The position numbers were made by a program, and so were the translations under genes. This document shows positions 16,801-25,336 of a stretch of 37,703 bases of DNA, one piece after another. The DNA lies in the NCBI GenBank assembly GCA_017555745.1, contig JAFZFU010000066.1, forward strand, positions 1 through 37,703. The letters run 5' to 3'. The number at the start of each line of letters is the position of its first letter. Position 1 is the stretch's first letter. A model generated the notes under the pieces. That model did no database searches and had not been told where the DNA came from. It saw nothing but the letters and a program-made list of their open reading frames with translations. Source of the DNA: Bacteroidales bacterium (GTDB lineage Bacteria > Bacteroidota > Bacteroidia > Bacteroidales > P3).

Positions 16801-18324
16801 GGCATATAAATCAATATCTAAATTGGTATCGGCTACGTTTAATTTCAAATCGGCTATCATTTCGTTTAGCGAAGCCGATATGTTTATGGCATCGATATAG
16901 TTGTTGCGTATTTTGGCATTCGACAACAAAGCATCTGTTATATCCAATCTCATGGTAGACAAATCAAACCCTTCGCCTTCAAGATTGATATTCAATCCTG
17001 TTGAGGTTAACCAATCGTTTGGCAATAGTCGTGCCACGTTAATCTTTGGCGAACTTATACTTGCATTGTAGGCATATCCGTTGACAACATCGCTTTGATA
17101 GAAATCGGTATAAGCAGTAAGTCGACCTATCGAGGTGTTGATATTGGCAGTGGCAAAGAACTCGTAAATAGTTCCTATAAAGGTACCTGAAAGTGTTATT
17201 TCGTTTAAAGGTTTAAGTATGGCTGGCATCTTAAATTTAGGCCACGAGTAGGGCAGACCCACTTTCGAAAACAAATCCACAGTGGTAGTCAAGCGCTCGA
17301 TATCGCCTTTTATTATGGTTTCTTTCATGTTGGGCAAGCCAGTTATATAACCATTCATTATCAATGTGGTGTGGTCTTCTATTTGAAGTTTTGCATAGTC
17401 GGTATGCATATCTGCTACGGTACCATAAAATTTACCTTGAACATTTACTTTAGCATCAAATCCCCATAACATTGGAGCCCAATATGCTGCATCTTTCAAA
17501 CCACCATACGAGCCCGGATTAAATTCGGCAACCATGTGTACCTTGTTTAGATAGTCGCTCATTTCTTCCCAACCATTATATAACAGTGATGCCGATCCAT
17601 TTAATTTCGAAAAATCGGTTTCTACCTCCATATCGGTAAGTGTTATGGCATTGGGCGATACATATGCATTACCTTTCAAATTGTGTAAATTAAAACCACT
17701 AACTTCTTCGGCACTAAACGATTCTATGCGGGTGGATATGTAACTGGCATCGACACGTATATTCTTCATGCGGGCATTGATATTTTTAAAATTCATAGCC
17801 TTCACATTTACTCCATGCTCGTATTCAAAATCTTGGTAGCCCGGCAAATACATCATATATTCGATATTGCGCAGTGTAAGTTGGTTTACACTTATAACAA
17901 AACGATTGTGTGTAGTATCGTCATCGTCTTTTTCCTTTTTGTAATGATTGATAATGAAATTGAGATTGATACCATTATCTCCGGGATATTTTTCCAAACA
18001 ATAATATGCGTTTTTCATATACACACGCTCAAGTTTCAACCCCTTCGATGATATAGGCAGTTCATCGAAACGAACCGAAATCTTTTCGCCTACATATACA
18101 GTGTCGCCTTCTGGTGTGTAAAGCTCTATACCACGTAGTGTTATATGGTCTAAGATATTAAAACTGAGCGATTGTACCCGAACCTTTGTATTCCATTCTT
18201 TTGAGAAATAAGTAGACGCAACAGATCCTACAATCTGTTGTACTACCGAATAGTTAACCAAAGCCACTGCTATATAAACGGTTAACAATATTACCAATAA
18301 TGTTCGTTTTATATATTTAAACAA
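13870..18324 (-). CDS. tamB: TamB-like translocation and assembly module protein (DUF490)
   Basis: This 1484-residue AsmA/TamB-like protein has a single N-terminal membrane helix (about residues 8-27, 'TLLVILLTVYIAVALVNYSV'). A very long beta-rich repetitive region follows, as expected for a lipid-conducting groove spanning the periplasm. The C-terminal 400 residues have the DUF490/TamB pattern ('GDYNINSGTFKVDF', 'LSSPKIGFDFRLPN', 'LLLTGEFLPVSG', then a strand-rich end typical of Bacteroidota copies). TamB is implicated in phospholipid transport to, and protein assembly in, the outer membrane. Length is normal for Bacteroidota. It is divergent from tsaD across a 900-bp repeat-bearing intergenic region and heads a minus-strand run with the glycosyltransferase. 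No frameshift is seen. Confidence 0.9.
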   Translation of the reverse strand: MFKYIKRTLLVILLTVYIAVALVNYSVVQQIVGSVASTYFSKEWNTKVRVQSLSFNILDHITLRGIELYTPEGDTVYVGEKISVRFDELPISSKGLKLERVYMKNAYYCLEKYPGDNGINLNFIINHYKKEKDDDDTTHNRFVISVNQLTLRNIEYMMYLPGYQDFEYEHGVNVKAMNFKNINARMKNIRVDASYISTRIESFSAEEVSGFNLHNLKGNAYVSPNAITLTDMEVETDFSKLNGSASLLYNGWEEMSDYLNKVHMVAEFNPGSYGGLKDAAYWAPMLWGFDAKVNVQGKFYGTVADMHTDYAKLQIEDHTTLIMNGYITGLPNMKETIIKGDIERLTTTVDLFSKVGLPYSWPKFKMPAILKPLNEITLSGTFIGTIYEFFATANINTSIGRLTAYTDFYQSDVVNGYAYNASISSPKINVARLLPNDWLTSTGLNINLEGEGFDLSTMRLDITDALLSNAKIRNNYIDAINISASLNEMIADLKLNVADTNLDIDLYANANMQDSVNKYIGSISINNINLSDFELWKTEKDTSITLTTVINANMEGNSVDQLCGHIFLENTELNINPNNKIFFQNISIGAKELNNYRNVTLNVSDFARLETKGYFKYSDFGTITQKFFNSFVPKNYNVFLNEKSADAGGVTDAEFDFSFVLTDTNNLIAKIVPGLYIAPKTSVEGSYNYTQSLKLDVVSKLVAYNSMALDKLNISAKERSGIYILNMKSPKLYTESSSILENINITLNSTPMLLQLQLLWNANDNTAKNMGNINIDVTNNLVSNMINIYNSHFVINGERWNITNNGNIILFDTNTLQIHNLQFGSNKQSLTINSDIVKGTKDSLDLIFDNFSLEQFNALLANTDLTLNGIIKGNLNIKDLYTSPYFDAELAIHDWKINNQDIGNANITSNWDVENKALNINLQSNLERNDKVMSPLTASGYFYPTREDDNIDFEVNFDGFSLKSIEPFLKSFSSRFEGNLHGAFDIKGNIKDPKISGSTMVENGVIKIDYTNTSYFFSDSIIIDNQNIVLKDFEIKDEKDNVAYIKGDITHSGFKNFNFDIDLTTNNFLVVNTTQVNELPFYGTIYATADVKVSGTDKNINILVESKTNRNSVLSIPLNDKRTLKEQNFIQFVQREKVVDESYFSNKSKPADKSLPKINYKVSLNIEATPDIKVNLPMDFSSIKALVSATGSGDLRLNINSDDPFSMMGDYNINSGTFKVDFMNLLSRELKIENGSSLNWTGDPANAAINIDGIYEKRVSLSSLTGQKDALDNISHKSVNVESIISLTGNLSSPKIGFDFRLPNVDQSTEEEVYALIDRSNEREMINQTVSLLLTGEFLPVSGNNDAIANAGLGNGVDFVANQVSSIITSMIKVVDVNFEYKSQTELTSDQLNIDISKEWNKFYFETTFGWGGNNNFNRQENTTLIGDMLVGYKITPYLHVIVFNRSNVNDYTKQNLPYTQGVGLKYTHSFDTWKNFFRSRNKQ

Positions 18325-18375
18325 GCGTTTGATGCTTCTTATTATTTACAATGTTCTACAATTAGTTTCTTCAGT

Positions 18376-18430
18376 GGTAACTTCCAAAAAAAATCTGCAA
18401 ATCGCAAGCAAAATAATTCTCAGAAATTAC
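18376..18430. repeat. Probable remnant of the hairpin/MITE-like repeat
   Basis: A 55-bp segment begins GGTAACTTCC and ends AGAAATTAC, a decayed inverted pair matching the terminal repeats of the hairpin element. The inner words CTGCAAATC and AAGCAAAATAA line up with copy 1 (CCGCAAATC, AAGCAA). Similarity is partial, so this is a tentative call. Confidence 0.4.
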
Positions 18431-18701
18431 ATAGTGACAATATAACAAAATCACGGCAAAAATATTGTATCAAAACACAAATAAAAGTGTTTTTGTATCG
18501 TCTTTTCGAGTTGTTGAGTTTTATGAGTGGGTTAGGGATGTGAAAAAGAATCATTAATCAATCGATAACAAATTAATAAAATTACCATACATTAACATTA
18601 GTTTATTTAAGTTGGAGAATGGTTTATTTGAACGTCGGAATATATTTTGAGCGAAATAGGCCATTCCTACGCAGTTATCAGTGTAACTATTTAATAATCA
18701 G
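18431..18701. other. Intergenic DNA, tamB side; weak minus-strand promoter box
   Basis: Minus-strand TATTTTTGC (18456-18464) fits the -7 box TAnnTTTG and lies about 130 bp upstream of tamB, but no TTTG -33 element sits at the right distance. Otherwise the stretch is AT-rich DNA with no gene I can support. Confidence 0.4.
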
Positions 18702-19040
18702 ATATTGCTTATTTTACGATAAATCATCACAACAGTTTGTGTTGACAATATCAGAATAATGTACTGATAATATGACACATTTATATTGACGATATACTGT
18801 GCGTTGCCTGACAATAGGGTCTTTTCGAGTTGATGATAGGGTGTTATTGCAAAATATAGTGGGTATTATTTTATCCGACAAGGTGGATTTTGCATCGGCC
18901 GGCGTGTGCTTTTCATCTGCATCACGTAGTTTTTCGAACGCCATCGGGTAGTTTTTACACTGCCATCACGTACTTTTTTTGAACAAGATAGCGATGTTTT
19001 TCGAACATTAATTTAACATCAAAAGAATTCAATTTAACAT
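18702..19040 (-). repeat. 22-bp-period repeat element, copy I
   Basis: TGAYRATA motifs start at 18743, 18765, 18787, 18809 and 18831, exactly 22 bp apart. A second block has GCATC/GCCATC plus GTAGTTTTT-type units at 18918, 18940, 18962 and 18985 (21-23 bp steps). Read on the minus strand, the order is two TGTTAAA words (19012-19040), the phased array, then AAAATAAGCAATAT (18702-18715). The same order is found on the plus strand at 24921-25147, so these are two copies of one element. A 76-codon minus-strand open frame in here is a by-product of the repeats. Confidence 0.65.
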
Positions 19041-19166
19041 TTAAAATCTCTCCATCTTTTTAGATTGGCCTTGTAAAAATTATCTTTCCGAAAAAAACGA
19101 GATAGGGCAAAATTGTCACCTAAAAATATTTTCGTGAATAACTGCGATTAAGTCGAAAAAAAATCG

Positions 19167-19175
19167 TATCTTTGC
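19167..19175 (+). promoter_or_regulatory. Putative -7 box for the tsaD operon
   Basis: TATCTTTGC matches TAnnTTTG and lies 47 bp before the tsaD start, a suitable leader length. The -33 element is poor. Confidence 0.6.
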
Positions 19176-19221
19176 AAAACTAAATTCGACGATAGAATAA
19201 CAAAAAATATTTGACTCATAT

Positions 19222-20235
19222 ATGCCTATAATACTTGGAATAGAATCGAGTTGTGATGATACCTCGGCGGCAGTACTGCAAAACGATAGAATACTATCGA
19301 ACGTAATAGCAAGTCAGAAAGTACACGAGCAGTATGGCGGAGTGGTGCCCGAACTTGCCAGCCGTGCCCATCAGCAAAATATAATACCTGTAATTGATGC
19401 CGCCATAAGCAACGCCGGTATCGATAAAAAAGACATCTCGGCCGTTGCCTTCACTCGCGGTCCGGGATTATTGGGGTCGTTGTTGGTAGGAGTATCGTTT
19501 GCCAAAAGTTTTTCGCAGGCACTAAACATACCTCTTATAGATGTCAACCACCTTCAAGCCCATGTGCTTTCGCATTTTATAAAAGAAAACGACGATAGCG
19601 TGGTGCCACAATTTCCATTTTTATGTTTATTGGTATCGGGTGGACACACACAAATAGTGCTTTTGAGAGATTATTTTGATATGGAAATTATCGGTAACAC
19701 TATCGATGATGCAGCAGGCGAAGCCATCGACAAAGCCGCCAAAATAATGGAGCTCGGTTATCCGGGTGGTCCTATAATAGACCGCTTGGCCAAAGAGGGT
19801 GACCCTTTGAAATTTAAGTTTGCAACACCAAACATCAAAGGATACGATTACAGTTTCAGCGGTATAAAAACTTCGTTTTTGTATTTCTTGAGAGACAACC
19901 TTGTGGATAACCCAAACTTTATTCAGGAAAACATCAACGACCTTTGTGCCTCTATACAACATTGTATAGTATCGTTTTTGCTAAAGAAACTGCACAAAGC
20001 CATGAAAGACACCGGAGTAAAACAAGTGGCTATAGCCGGAGGTGTAAGTGCAAACTCATATTTGCGCACACAACTTACCGAGATGGGTCGAAAAAATAAA
20101 TGGGACGTATTTGTACCTAAATTTCAATTCTGTACCGACAATGCCGCCATGGTGGCTATTGCAGGATACCATAAGTATTTGAAAGGCGATTTTGCAGACT
20201 TGTCGCTGCCTCCATACACAAGGGGAGGATACTAA
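19222..20235 (+). CDS. tsaD: tRNA N6-adenosine threonylcarbamoyltransferase TsaD
   Basis: This 337-residue protein transfers the threonylcarbamoyl group from TC-AMP to A37 of ANN-decoding tRNAs (t6A37), with TsaB, TsaE and TsaC encoded elsewhere. The N-terminus 'ILGIESSCDDTSAAVL' is the family signature. Metal ligands H110 and H114 lie in 'VNHLQAHVLSHF', and ATP-binding segments include 'LLVSGGHTQIVLL', 'DDAAGEAIDKAAK' and 'VAIAGGVSANSYLR'. Length is typical. It is the first gene of a plus-strand run with a PLP enzyme (22-nt gap) and pgi. The start is supported by the conserved N-terminus and the promoter 47 bp upstream. Confidence 0.96.
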   Translation: MPIILGIESSCDDTSAAVLQNDRILSNVIASQKVHEQYGGVVPELASRAHQQNIIPVIDAAISNAGIDKKDISAVAFTRGPGLLGSLLVGVSFAKSFSQALNIPLIDVNHLQAHVLSHFIKENDDSVVPQFPFLCLLVSGGHTQIVLLRDYFDMEIIGNTIDDAAGEAIDKAAKIMELGYPGGPIIDRLAKEGDPLKFKFATPNIKGYDYSFSGIKTSFLYFLRDNLVDNPNFIQENINDLCASIQHCIVSFLLKKLHKAMKDTGVKQVAIAGGVSANSYLRTQLTEMGRKNKWDVFVPKFQFCTDNAAMVAIAGYHKYLKGDFADLSLPPYTRGGY

Positions 20236-20257
20236 ACATTTAAAATGATATACGATT

Positions 20258-21457
20258 ATGCTACACGACAACAACAATACTAACGGAGTATATGACTTTT
20301 CGCAACAGATAGACCGCAAAGGCACATCGTGTGTAAAACACGATATGATGAACCGCGATTTTGGTCGAAACGACCTTTTGGCCATGTGGGTGGCTGATAT
20401 GGATTTTGCTACTCCGGATTTTATCATGGAAGCCATAAAGCAACGTTGCGAACATAATGTATTGGGCTACACATACGCAGGCAAAGAATACTACCAAGCC
20501 GTTATGTGGTGGCTTAAACGACACTATAATATTGATGCCGACAAAGAAGAACTACACTACGTACCGGGCATAGTGGCCGGGATAGCTTTTGCCATACAAG
20601 CATTTACTCGCGAAGGTGATAAAATAATGATAACCACACCGGTATATCCACCATTCATACACTTGCCACACAACAACAACCGCACACTTGTAGAGTCGCC
20701 GTTATATATCAAAGATGGAAGATTCTGCATCAACTTCGACGACTTAAAAGAGAAGGTAAAAGGCTGTAAGATGTTTATACTGTCTAATCCTCACAATCCG
20801 GGAGGCACAATATGGAGCAATGACGAGTTGCGCCAAATAGCAGAAATATGCCACCAAAACAATTGTATGGTAATAAGCGACGAAATACACGCCGACTTGA
20901 ATCTGCACAGCCAACATGCCAACACATTTTCTACAGTGTCGGATATCGCAAAAGAAATATCGATAACATTTATAGCACCAAGCAAAACATTTAATATACC
21001 GGGATTGGCATCGAGTGTAGCTTATATTCCAAACGAAACATTGCGAAAACAATATTTCAACTATATAGACGGATACGAACTTGCCAACGGCAATGTGTTT
21101 GCCTACGTGGGAGCCACAGCAGCTTTTTCTAAACAAGGTGAAAAATGGTTGGAACAACTAAAACTATATATACTCGAAAACATAAAAGCACTGAAAACGT
21201 TCTTTGATACAAAAATGCCAAAGATAAGATACATGATACCTGAAGCGTCATATTTGGTGTGGTTGGATTTTTCGGGATACGGACTTACGCATCAAGAAGT
21301 AAAAGATCGCTTGATAAACAAAGCCGGGGTAGCACTGAACGATGGCACCGACTTTGGTGGCAAAGACTATGAATGCTGCTTCAGAATAAATATCGGATGC
21401 CCCTTAAGCACATTACAACAAGGATTAGAAAAAATATACACTGCTTTTGAACTATAA
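20258..21457 (+). CDS. MalY/PatB-family PLP aminotransferase (probable cystathionine beta-lyase)
   Basis: This 399-residue fold-type I PLP enzyme starts with the MalY/PatB layout: 'CVKHDMMNRDFGRNDLLAMWVADMDFATPDFI'. The cofactor is held by 'NPHNPGG' (N180), 'SDEIHADL' (D208) and the Schiff-base lysine K243 in 'IAPSKTFNIPGL'. 'FRINIGCP' near the C-terminus supplies the substrate carboxylate arginine. PatB-type members cleave C-S bonds of cystathionine or cysteine to give pyruvate and ammonia plus a thiol. Strict aminotransferase activity is also possible. It lies 22 nt after tsaD and 34 nt before pgi, so a shared transcript is likely, although the functions are not obviously related. Confidence 0.9.
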   Translation: MLHDNNNTNGVYDFSQQIDRKGTSCVKHDMMNRDFGRNDLLAMWVADMDFATPDFIMEAIKQRCEHNVLGYTYAGKEYYQAVMWWLKRHYNIDADKEELHYVPGIVAGIAFAIQAFTREGDKIMITTPVYPPFIHLPHNNNRTLVESPLYIKDGRFCINFDDLKEKVKGCKMFILSNPHNPGGTIWSNDELRQIAEICHQNNCMVISDEIHADLNLHSQHANTFSTVSDIAKEISITFIAPSKTFNIPGLASSVAYIPNETLRKQYFNYIDGYELANGNVFAYVGATAAFSKQGEKWLEQLKLYILENIKALKTFFDTKMPKIRYMIPEASYLVWLDFSGYGLTHQEVKDRLINKAGVALNDGTDFGGKDYECCFRINIGCPLSTLQQGLEKIYTAFEL

Positions 21458-21491
21458 GCCTAATATATTAAAAATCAATTAAGCAATAATT

Positions 21492-22802
21492 ATGATACAA
21501 ATAAAAGTAGACAGAAAATATCTCGACCGCTTTGTAAGCACCGAAGAAATAGATACTATAGCCGGCGAAGTAATAGATGCTCAAAAAACATTAAACACCG
21601 GTAGCGGCAAGGGCAATGACTTTTTGGGTTGGGTAACATTACCCAACGAAATTGACAACGACCTTATAGCTCGTATCAAACACGATGCCGACCTTATAGC
21701 ACAAAAAGCCAAAGTATATGTGGTAATAGGAATAGGAGGTAGTTATTTGGGGGCACGTGCCGTAATAGAAGCATTGCAAAGCGAACTTTCGGTATTGGAA
21801 ACCAATCGCACTCGACCATACATAATATACGCAGGACATACATTAAGCGAAGACTATTATGCAAAACTTATCGAAATACTCGATAAAACCGACTATGCAC
21901 TTACCGTTATAAGCAAAAGCGGCACCACCACCGAGCCGGCAGTGGCATTCAGAATACTAAAAAACCATTTGGAAAAGAAATACGGCATAGAAGAAGCCCG
22001 AACAAGAATAATAGCCATTACCGATCAGAAAAAAGGCGCACTACACGATATCGCACATAAAGAAGGATATCAAATGTATGTAATACCCGACAATGTCGGA
22101 GGTCGTTATAGTGTGCTTACTCCCGTAGGTTTATTGCCTATAGCAGTGGCAGGCTACGATATAGAAGCTTTGGTTAAAGGAGCACAAGAAATGCAGAGTG
22201 TCGTTACCCAAGAAATATCGATATACGACAACCCAGCTTTGTTATACGCCGCAATTAGAAATATACTATATCGCAAGGGCAAAAATATAGAAATGATGGT
22301 GGCATACGAACCCACACTTAGATTTGTGGCCGAATGGTGGAAGCAACTATACGGCGAAAGCGAAGGCAAAGACGGAAAAGGTATACTGCCTCATAGCGTT
22401 ACATTCACCACCGACCTTCATAGTATGGGACAATACATACAAGACGGCGAAAGAATAATAATGGAAACAGTACTTAAAGTGAACACTTCGAACAGTTATG
22501 TAAACATTCCTTACGACGAAGCCGACGGAGATGGATTAAATTACTTGCAACAAAAAACATTAACCGAGATAAACCATTGTGCATTAGAAGGAACAGCCAT
22601 AGCCCACGTAGACGGCGGTGTACCTGTTACCACCATTGAAATGGATAATATAAACGAAAATGTTATAGGTCAACTATTTTATATGATGGAATATGCATGT
22701 GGAGTAAGCGGATATATGCTCAAAGTAAATCCATTTGACCAACCCGGAGTAGAAGCCTATAAACGAAATATGTTCCACTTATTGGGTAAAAAAGGTTATT
22801 GA
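21492..22802 (+). CDS. pgi: Glucose-6-phosphate isomerase
   Basis: This 436-residue SIS-domain enzyme interconverts glucose 6-phosphate and fructose 6-phosphate in glycolysis and gluconeogenesis. It belongs to the shorter bacterial class (about 440-450 residues). It has 'VIGIGGSYLGARAVIEAL' at 78-95, the sugar-phosphate site 'SKSGTTTEPAVAFRIL', 'VGGRYSVLTPVGLLPIAVAG' and 'WWKQLYGESEGKDGKGI' with the catalytic glutamate. The C-terminus 'NPFDQPGVEAYKRNMF' is also conserved. It is last in the tsaD run and is followed by the hairpin repeat and then a terminator about 310 bp downstream. Confidence 0.96.
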   Translation: MIQIKVDRKYLDRFVSTEEIDTIAGEVIDAQKTLNTGSGKGNDFLGWVTLPNEIDNDLIARIKHDADLIAQKAKVYVVIGIGGSYLGARAVIEALQSELSVLETNRTRPYIIYAGHTLSEDYYAKLIEILDKTDYALTVISKSGTTTEPAVAFRILKNHLEKKYGIEEARTRIIAITDQKKGALHDIAHKEGYQMYVIPDNVGGRYSVLTPVGLLPIAVAGYDIEALVKGAQEMQSVVTQEISIYDNPALLYAAIRNILYRKGKNIEMMVAYEPTLRFVAEWWKQLYGESEGKDGKGILPHSVTFTTDLHSMGQYIQDGERIIMETVLKVNTSNSYVNIPYDEADGDGLNYLQQKTLTEINHCALEGTAIAHVDGGVPVTTIEMDNINENVIGQLFYMMEYACGVSGYMLKVNPFDQPGVEAYKRNMFHLLGKKGY

Positions 22803-22827
22803 TACCATACATGTAAATAAAACTAAT

Positions 22828-23097
22828 GGCAACTTCTAAAAATTGCTTTGCAAGTGATTTGTGGAATTTTGCTAGAAAGATTTCTACTTTCTTTTGATTG
22901 AGCATAGCGGGCTATGCGATTGAAAAAGAAATAGAAAGATTTCGGCAAAAAACGCAACGTTGCGATTAAGCGAGTAAAGAGCAATGCCTAAGCATTAGCT
23001 ATTTCGAGCGATAGCAACATCGACAAAGTCAAAGCACGCAAAAGTTTCAAAGAACAGTCTTTTGTTTATCCGAAACGTGGAATTTTTAGAAGTTGCC
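22828..23097 (+). repeat. Hairpin/MITE-like repeat, copy 2 (270 bp)
   Basis: It is bounded by perfect 17-bp terminal inverted repeats, GGCAACTTCTAAAAATT at the left and its complement at the right. Inside is a long imperfect palindrome centred on GCATAGC-GG-GCTATGC with flanking arms rich in TTTCTA/TAGAAA. Compared with copy 3 it holds about 75 extra bases between the stem and the right terminus. It has no gene. It lies between the pgi stop and the pgi terminator, so it is probably transcribed. Confidence 0.85.
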
Positions 23098-23114
23098 TTA
23101 TATTACTTTTCGGA

Positions 23115-23156
23115 AAAACTAATATTCACTTACACAAAAGAGAATATTAGTTTTTT
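23115..23156 (+). terminator. Rho-independent terminator after pgi
   Basis: AAAACTAATATTC (23115-23127) pairs with GAATATTAGTTTT (23142-23154), followed by a T-run. The 13-bp stem is AT-rich but perfect. Confidence 0.75.
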
Positions 23157-23180
23157 GTATAACTAATATTAGAAAAATAA

Positions 23181-23216
23181 TATCGCACAATAAGTACAAA
23201 AACCTATTGTGCGATA
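23181..23216 (-). terminator. Terminator-like hairpin after glyS
   Basis: TATCGCACAATA and TATTGTGCGATA form a perfect 12-bp stem with a 12-nt loop, 36 bp past the glyS stop. Read on the minus strand it is followed by a T-rich tract. Confidence 0.7.
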
Positions 23217-23251
23217 AAAGAAACACAGAAGCGTTGATGTTATATTTATTC

Positions 23252-24778
23252 TTACATCTTCAGAGGCTGAATTTTTTCGGCCAAATATGCATTTAAATTA
23301 TCTGCATTTATTCTTTCTTGTATCATAGTATCACGTTCGCGGATAGTAACGGTATTATCAACAAGAGTTTGATTGTCAACAGTAACACAGTAGGGGGTAC
23401 CTATTGCATCTTGTCGACGGTAGCGTCTTCCTATAGCATCTTTTTCATCGTATTGTACCATGTAGTTGAACTTTAAGTTGTCCACTATTTCGCGAGCTTT
23501 TTCAGGCAAACCATCTTTTTTAACAAGTGGAAGTATAGCCACTTTGTATGGTGCCAATATTGCAGGTATCTTCATCAATACACGTTCAGAACCATCTTCC
23601 AATTTCTCTTCTTGGTATGCATAACTGAATATAGCAAGGAAAGTACGATCAAGACCTATCGAAGTTTCGATAACGTATGGAGTATAACTTTCATTGATTT
23701 CAGAATCAAAGTATTGAAGTTTCTTACCCGAAAATTCGCTGTGACGCGAAAGGTCAAAATCGGTGCGACTGTGGATACCTTCCAACTCTTTGAAACCAAA
23801 TGGGAATTCAAACTCGATATCGGTAGCGGCATTAGCGTAGTGTGCCAATTTTTCGTGGTCGTGGAAACGATATTTGCTTTCTGGTATACCCAACGAAAGA
23901 TGCCATTTGCGACGAGTTTCTTTCCAATGTTCAAACCATTTCAACTCTTCACCGGGACGAACAAAGAACTGCATTTCCATTTGTTCGAACTCTCTCATAC
24001 GGAAGATAAACTGACGAGCAACTATTTCGTTTCTAAATGCTTTACCTATCTGTGCTATACCGAAAGGTATCTTCATGCGACCTGTTTTTTGAACATTGAG
24101 GAAGTTAACAAAAATACCTTGAGCCGTTTCGGGACGAAGATAAATAGTATCGGCACCTTCAGCCACCGAACCCATTTGTGTGGCAAACATAAGATTGAAC
24201 TGTCTTACATCTGTCCAATTTCTACTCCCCGATATCGGGCATACAATGCCCAAATCCAAGATAAGTTGCTTAATAGCATCAAGATTATTATCGTTCATGG
24301 CATCAGCAAAACGTGTAGTAATCTCGTCTATTTTAGCTTGATATTCAAGCACTCTTGCATTGGTAGAACGAAACATTGCTTCGTCGAAATTCTCGAAACG
24401 TTTTGCAGCCTTGTCTACCTCTTTCTTTATCTTTTCTTCTATTTTTGCAATATGATCTTCGATAAGAACATCGGCACGATAACGTTTTTTCGAATCCTTG
24501 TTGTCAATCAAAGGATCGTTGAAAGCATCAACGTGTCCCGATGCTTTCCATATTTTGGGATGCATAAAGATACCGGAATCAATACCAACGATGTTTTCGT
24601 TGTATTGTACCATACTCTTCCACCAATAATTTTTTATGTTATTCTTTAGTTCAACACCCAGTTGACCATAGTCGTAAACGGCTGCCAAACCATCGTAAAT
24701 TTCGCTCGATGGAAATATAAATCCATACTCTTTTGCATGTGATATTATCTTTTTAAAAGCATCTTCGTTGTTTGCCAT
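23252..24778 (-). CDS. glyS: Glycyl-tRNA synthetase (alpha2 type)
   Basis: This 508-residue class II synthetase charges tRNA-Gly. It is the dimeric eukaryote/archaea-like type, not the alpha2beta2 type. Signatures: 'YDYGQLGVELKNNIKNYWW', 'YLRPETAQGIFVNF', motif 2 'FRNEIVARQFIFRMREFEQMEMQ' with the substrate-binding RMREFEQ, motif 3 'IGLDRTFLAIF', and an anticodon-binding domain from about residue 400 ('ILAPYKVAILPLVKKDGL'). The zinc-ligand cysteines of Thermus-type enzymes are absent (here 'DNKDSKKRYRAD'), a variation I associate with Bacteroidota copies. It stands alone on the minus strand between a terminator and a repeat-bearing gap. Confidence 0.95.
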   Translation of the reverse strand: MANNEDAFKKIISHAKEYGFIFPSSEIYDGLAAVYDYGQLGVELKNNIKNYWWKSMVQYNENIVGIDSGIFMHPKIWKASGHVDAFNDPLIDNKDSKKRYRADVLIEDHIAKIEEKIKKEVDKAAKRFENFDEAMFRSTNARVLEYQAKIDEITTRFADAMNDNNLDAIKQLILDLGIVCPISGSRNWTDVRQFNLMFATQMGSVAEGADTIYLRPETAQGIFVNFLNVQKTGRMKIPFGIAQIGKAFRNEIVARQFIFRMREFEQMEMQFFVRPGEELKWFEHWKETRRKWHLSLGIPESKYRFHDHEKLAHYANAATDIEFEFPFGFKELEGIHSRTDFDLSRHSEFSGKKLQYFDSEINESYTPYVIETSIGLDRTFLAIFSYAYQEEKLEDGSERVLMKIPAILAPYKVAILPLVKKDGLPEKAREIVDNLKFNYMVQYDEKDAIGRRYRRQDAIGTPYCVTVDNQTLVDNTVTIRERDTMIQERINADNLNAYLAEKIQPLKM

Positions 24779-24838
24779 AATGTATATATAATTTATTACT
24801 AATATTTTAATATCAAGTTTGATGTGTAAAACACTCTA

Positions 24839-24846
24839 CAAAAGTA
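24839..24846 (-). promoter_or_regulatory. Putative -7 box for glyS
   Basis: Minus-strand TACTTTTG fits TAnnTTTG and is 60 bp upstream of the glyS ATG. No good -33 element was found. Confidence 0.5.
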
Positions 24847-24920
24847 CGCTTTTTTTGTGAGAAAAAAAATATTTTATCCTTTTTTGAGACAAAATTGATA
24901 GTTTTCTTGTCAGAGGCAAA

Positions 24921-25147
24921 TGTTAAAGAAAAATCCCAACTGTTAAATCTGCTTCTAAACCACCTCACGATTATGCCGAAAATTCATCTCGATATAGTGT
25001 GATTTTCCTCACGATATACCACAATCAGAGTCGTGATATGGTCTTTACTCCCTCGATACCCTATCATAAAAATTACACTTCTTGATGTTCGAAGAGAACT
25101 ATTGCAGTTAAACAGTCCCATAATCAATTTTCAGAAAAATAAGCAAT
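24921..25147 (+). repeat. 22-bp-period repeat element, copy II
   Basis: YGAT cores at 24968, 24990, 25012 and 25034 are exactly 22 bp apart, mostly as CTCACGAT or CTCGATAT, and a fifth follows at 25054 after a 20-bp step. The array is preceded by two TGTTAAA words (24921, 24941) and followed by AAAATAAGCAATAT (25134-25147). This matches copy I at 18702-19040 in inverse orientation. It holds no gene. Confidence 0.6.
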
Positions 25148-25336
25148 ATTGAATATCAATCATTTAAAACAATAATTATTCCAGAGTAAAATATTTACTT
25201 CGTTCAAGCGTTCGGTAAGAAATATTCAATTTTTCGAGTTAAATATATAAGTATTAATATAAGATAAATTCATTAATAAGTTAAAACAAATATCACAGAA
25301 AATAAAAAAGAATCAATAGCAGGGAAAAATATTTTA
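25148..25336. other. AT-rich intergenic spacer, nothing recognised
   Basis: Very AT-rich DNA between the 22-bp-period element and copy 3 of the hairpin repeat. I see no gene, terminator or convincing promoter in it. Confidence 0.6.

Noticed and set aside
18714..18944. Minus-strand 76-codon gene
   Set aside because: It lies entirely in the 22-bp phased repeat element, has no promoter and a composition set by the repeats.
23612..24649. Plus-strand 345-codon open frame
   Set aside because: It is antisense to glyS, which is unmistakable. The product is unlike any protein and has no promoter.
23252..24778. GlyRS with lost zinc site as a defect
   Set aside because: The missing cysteines match what I recall of Bacteroidota GlyRS, and catalytic motifs are intact, so it is normal variation.
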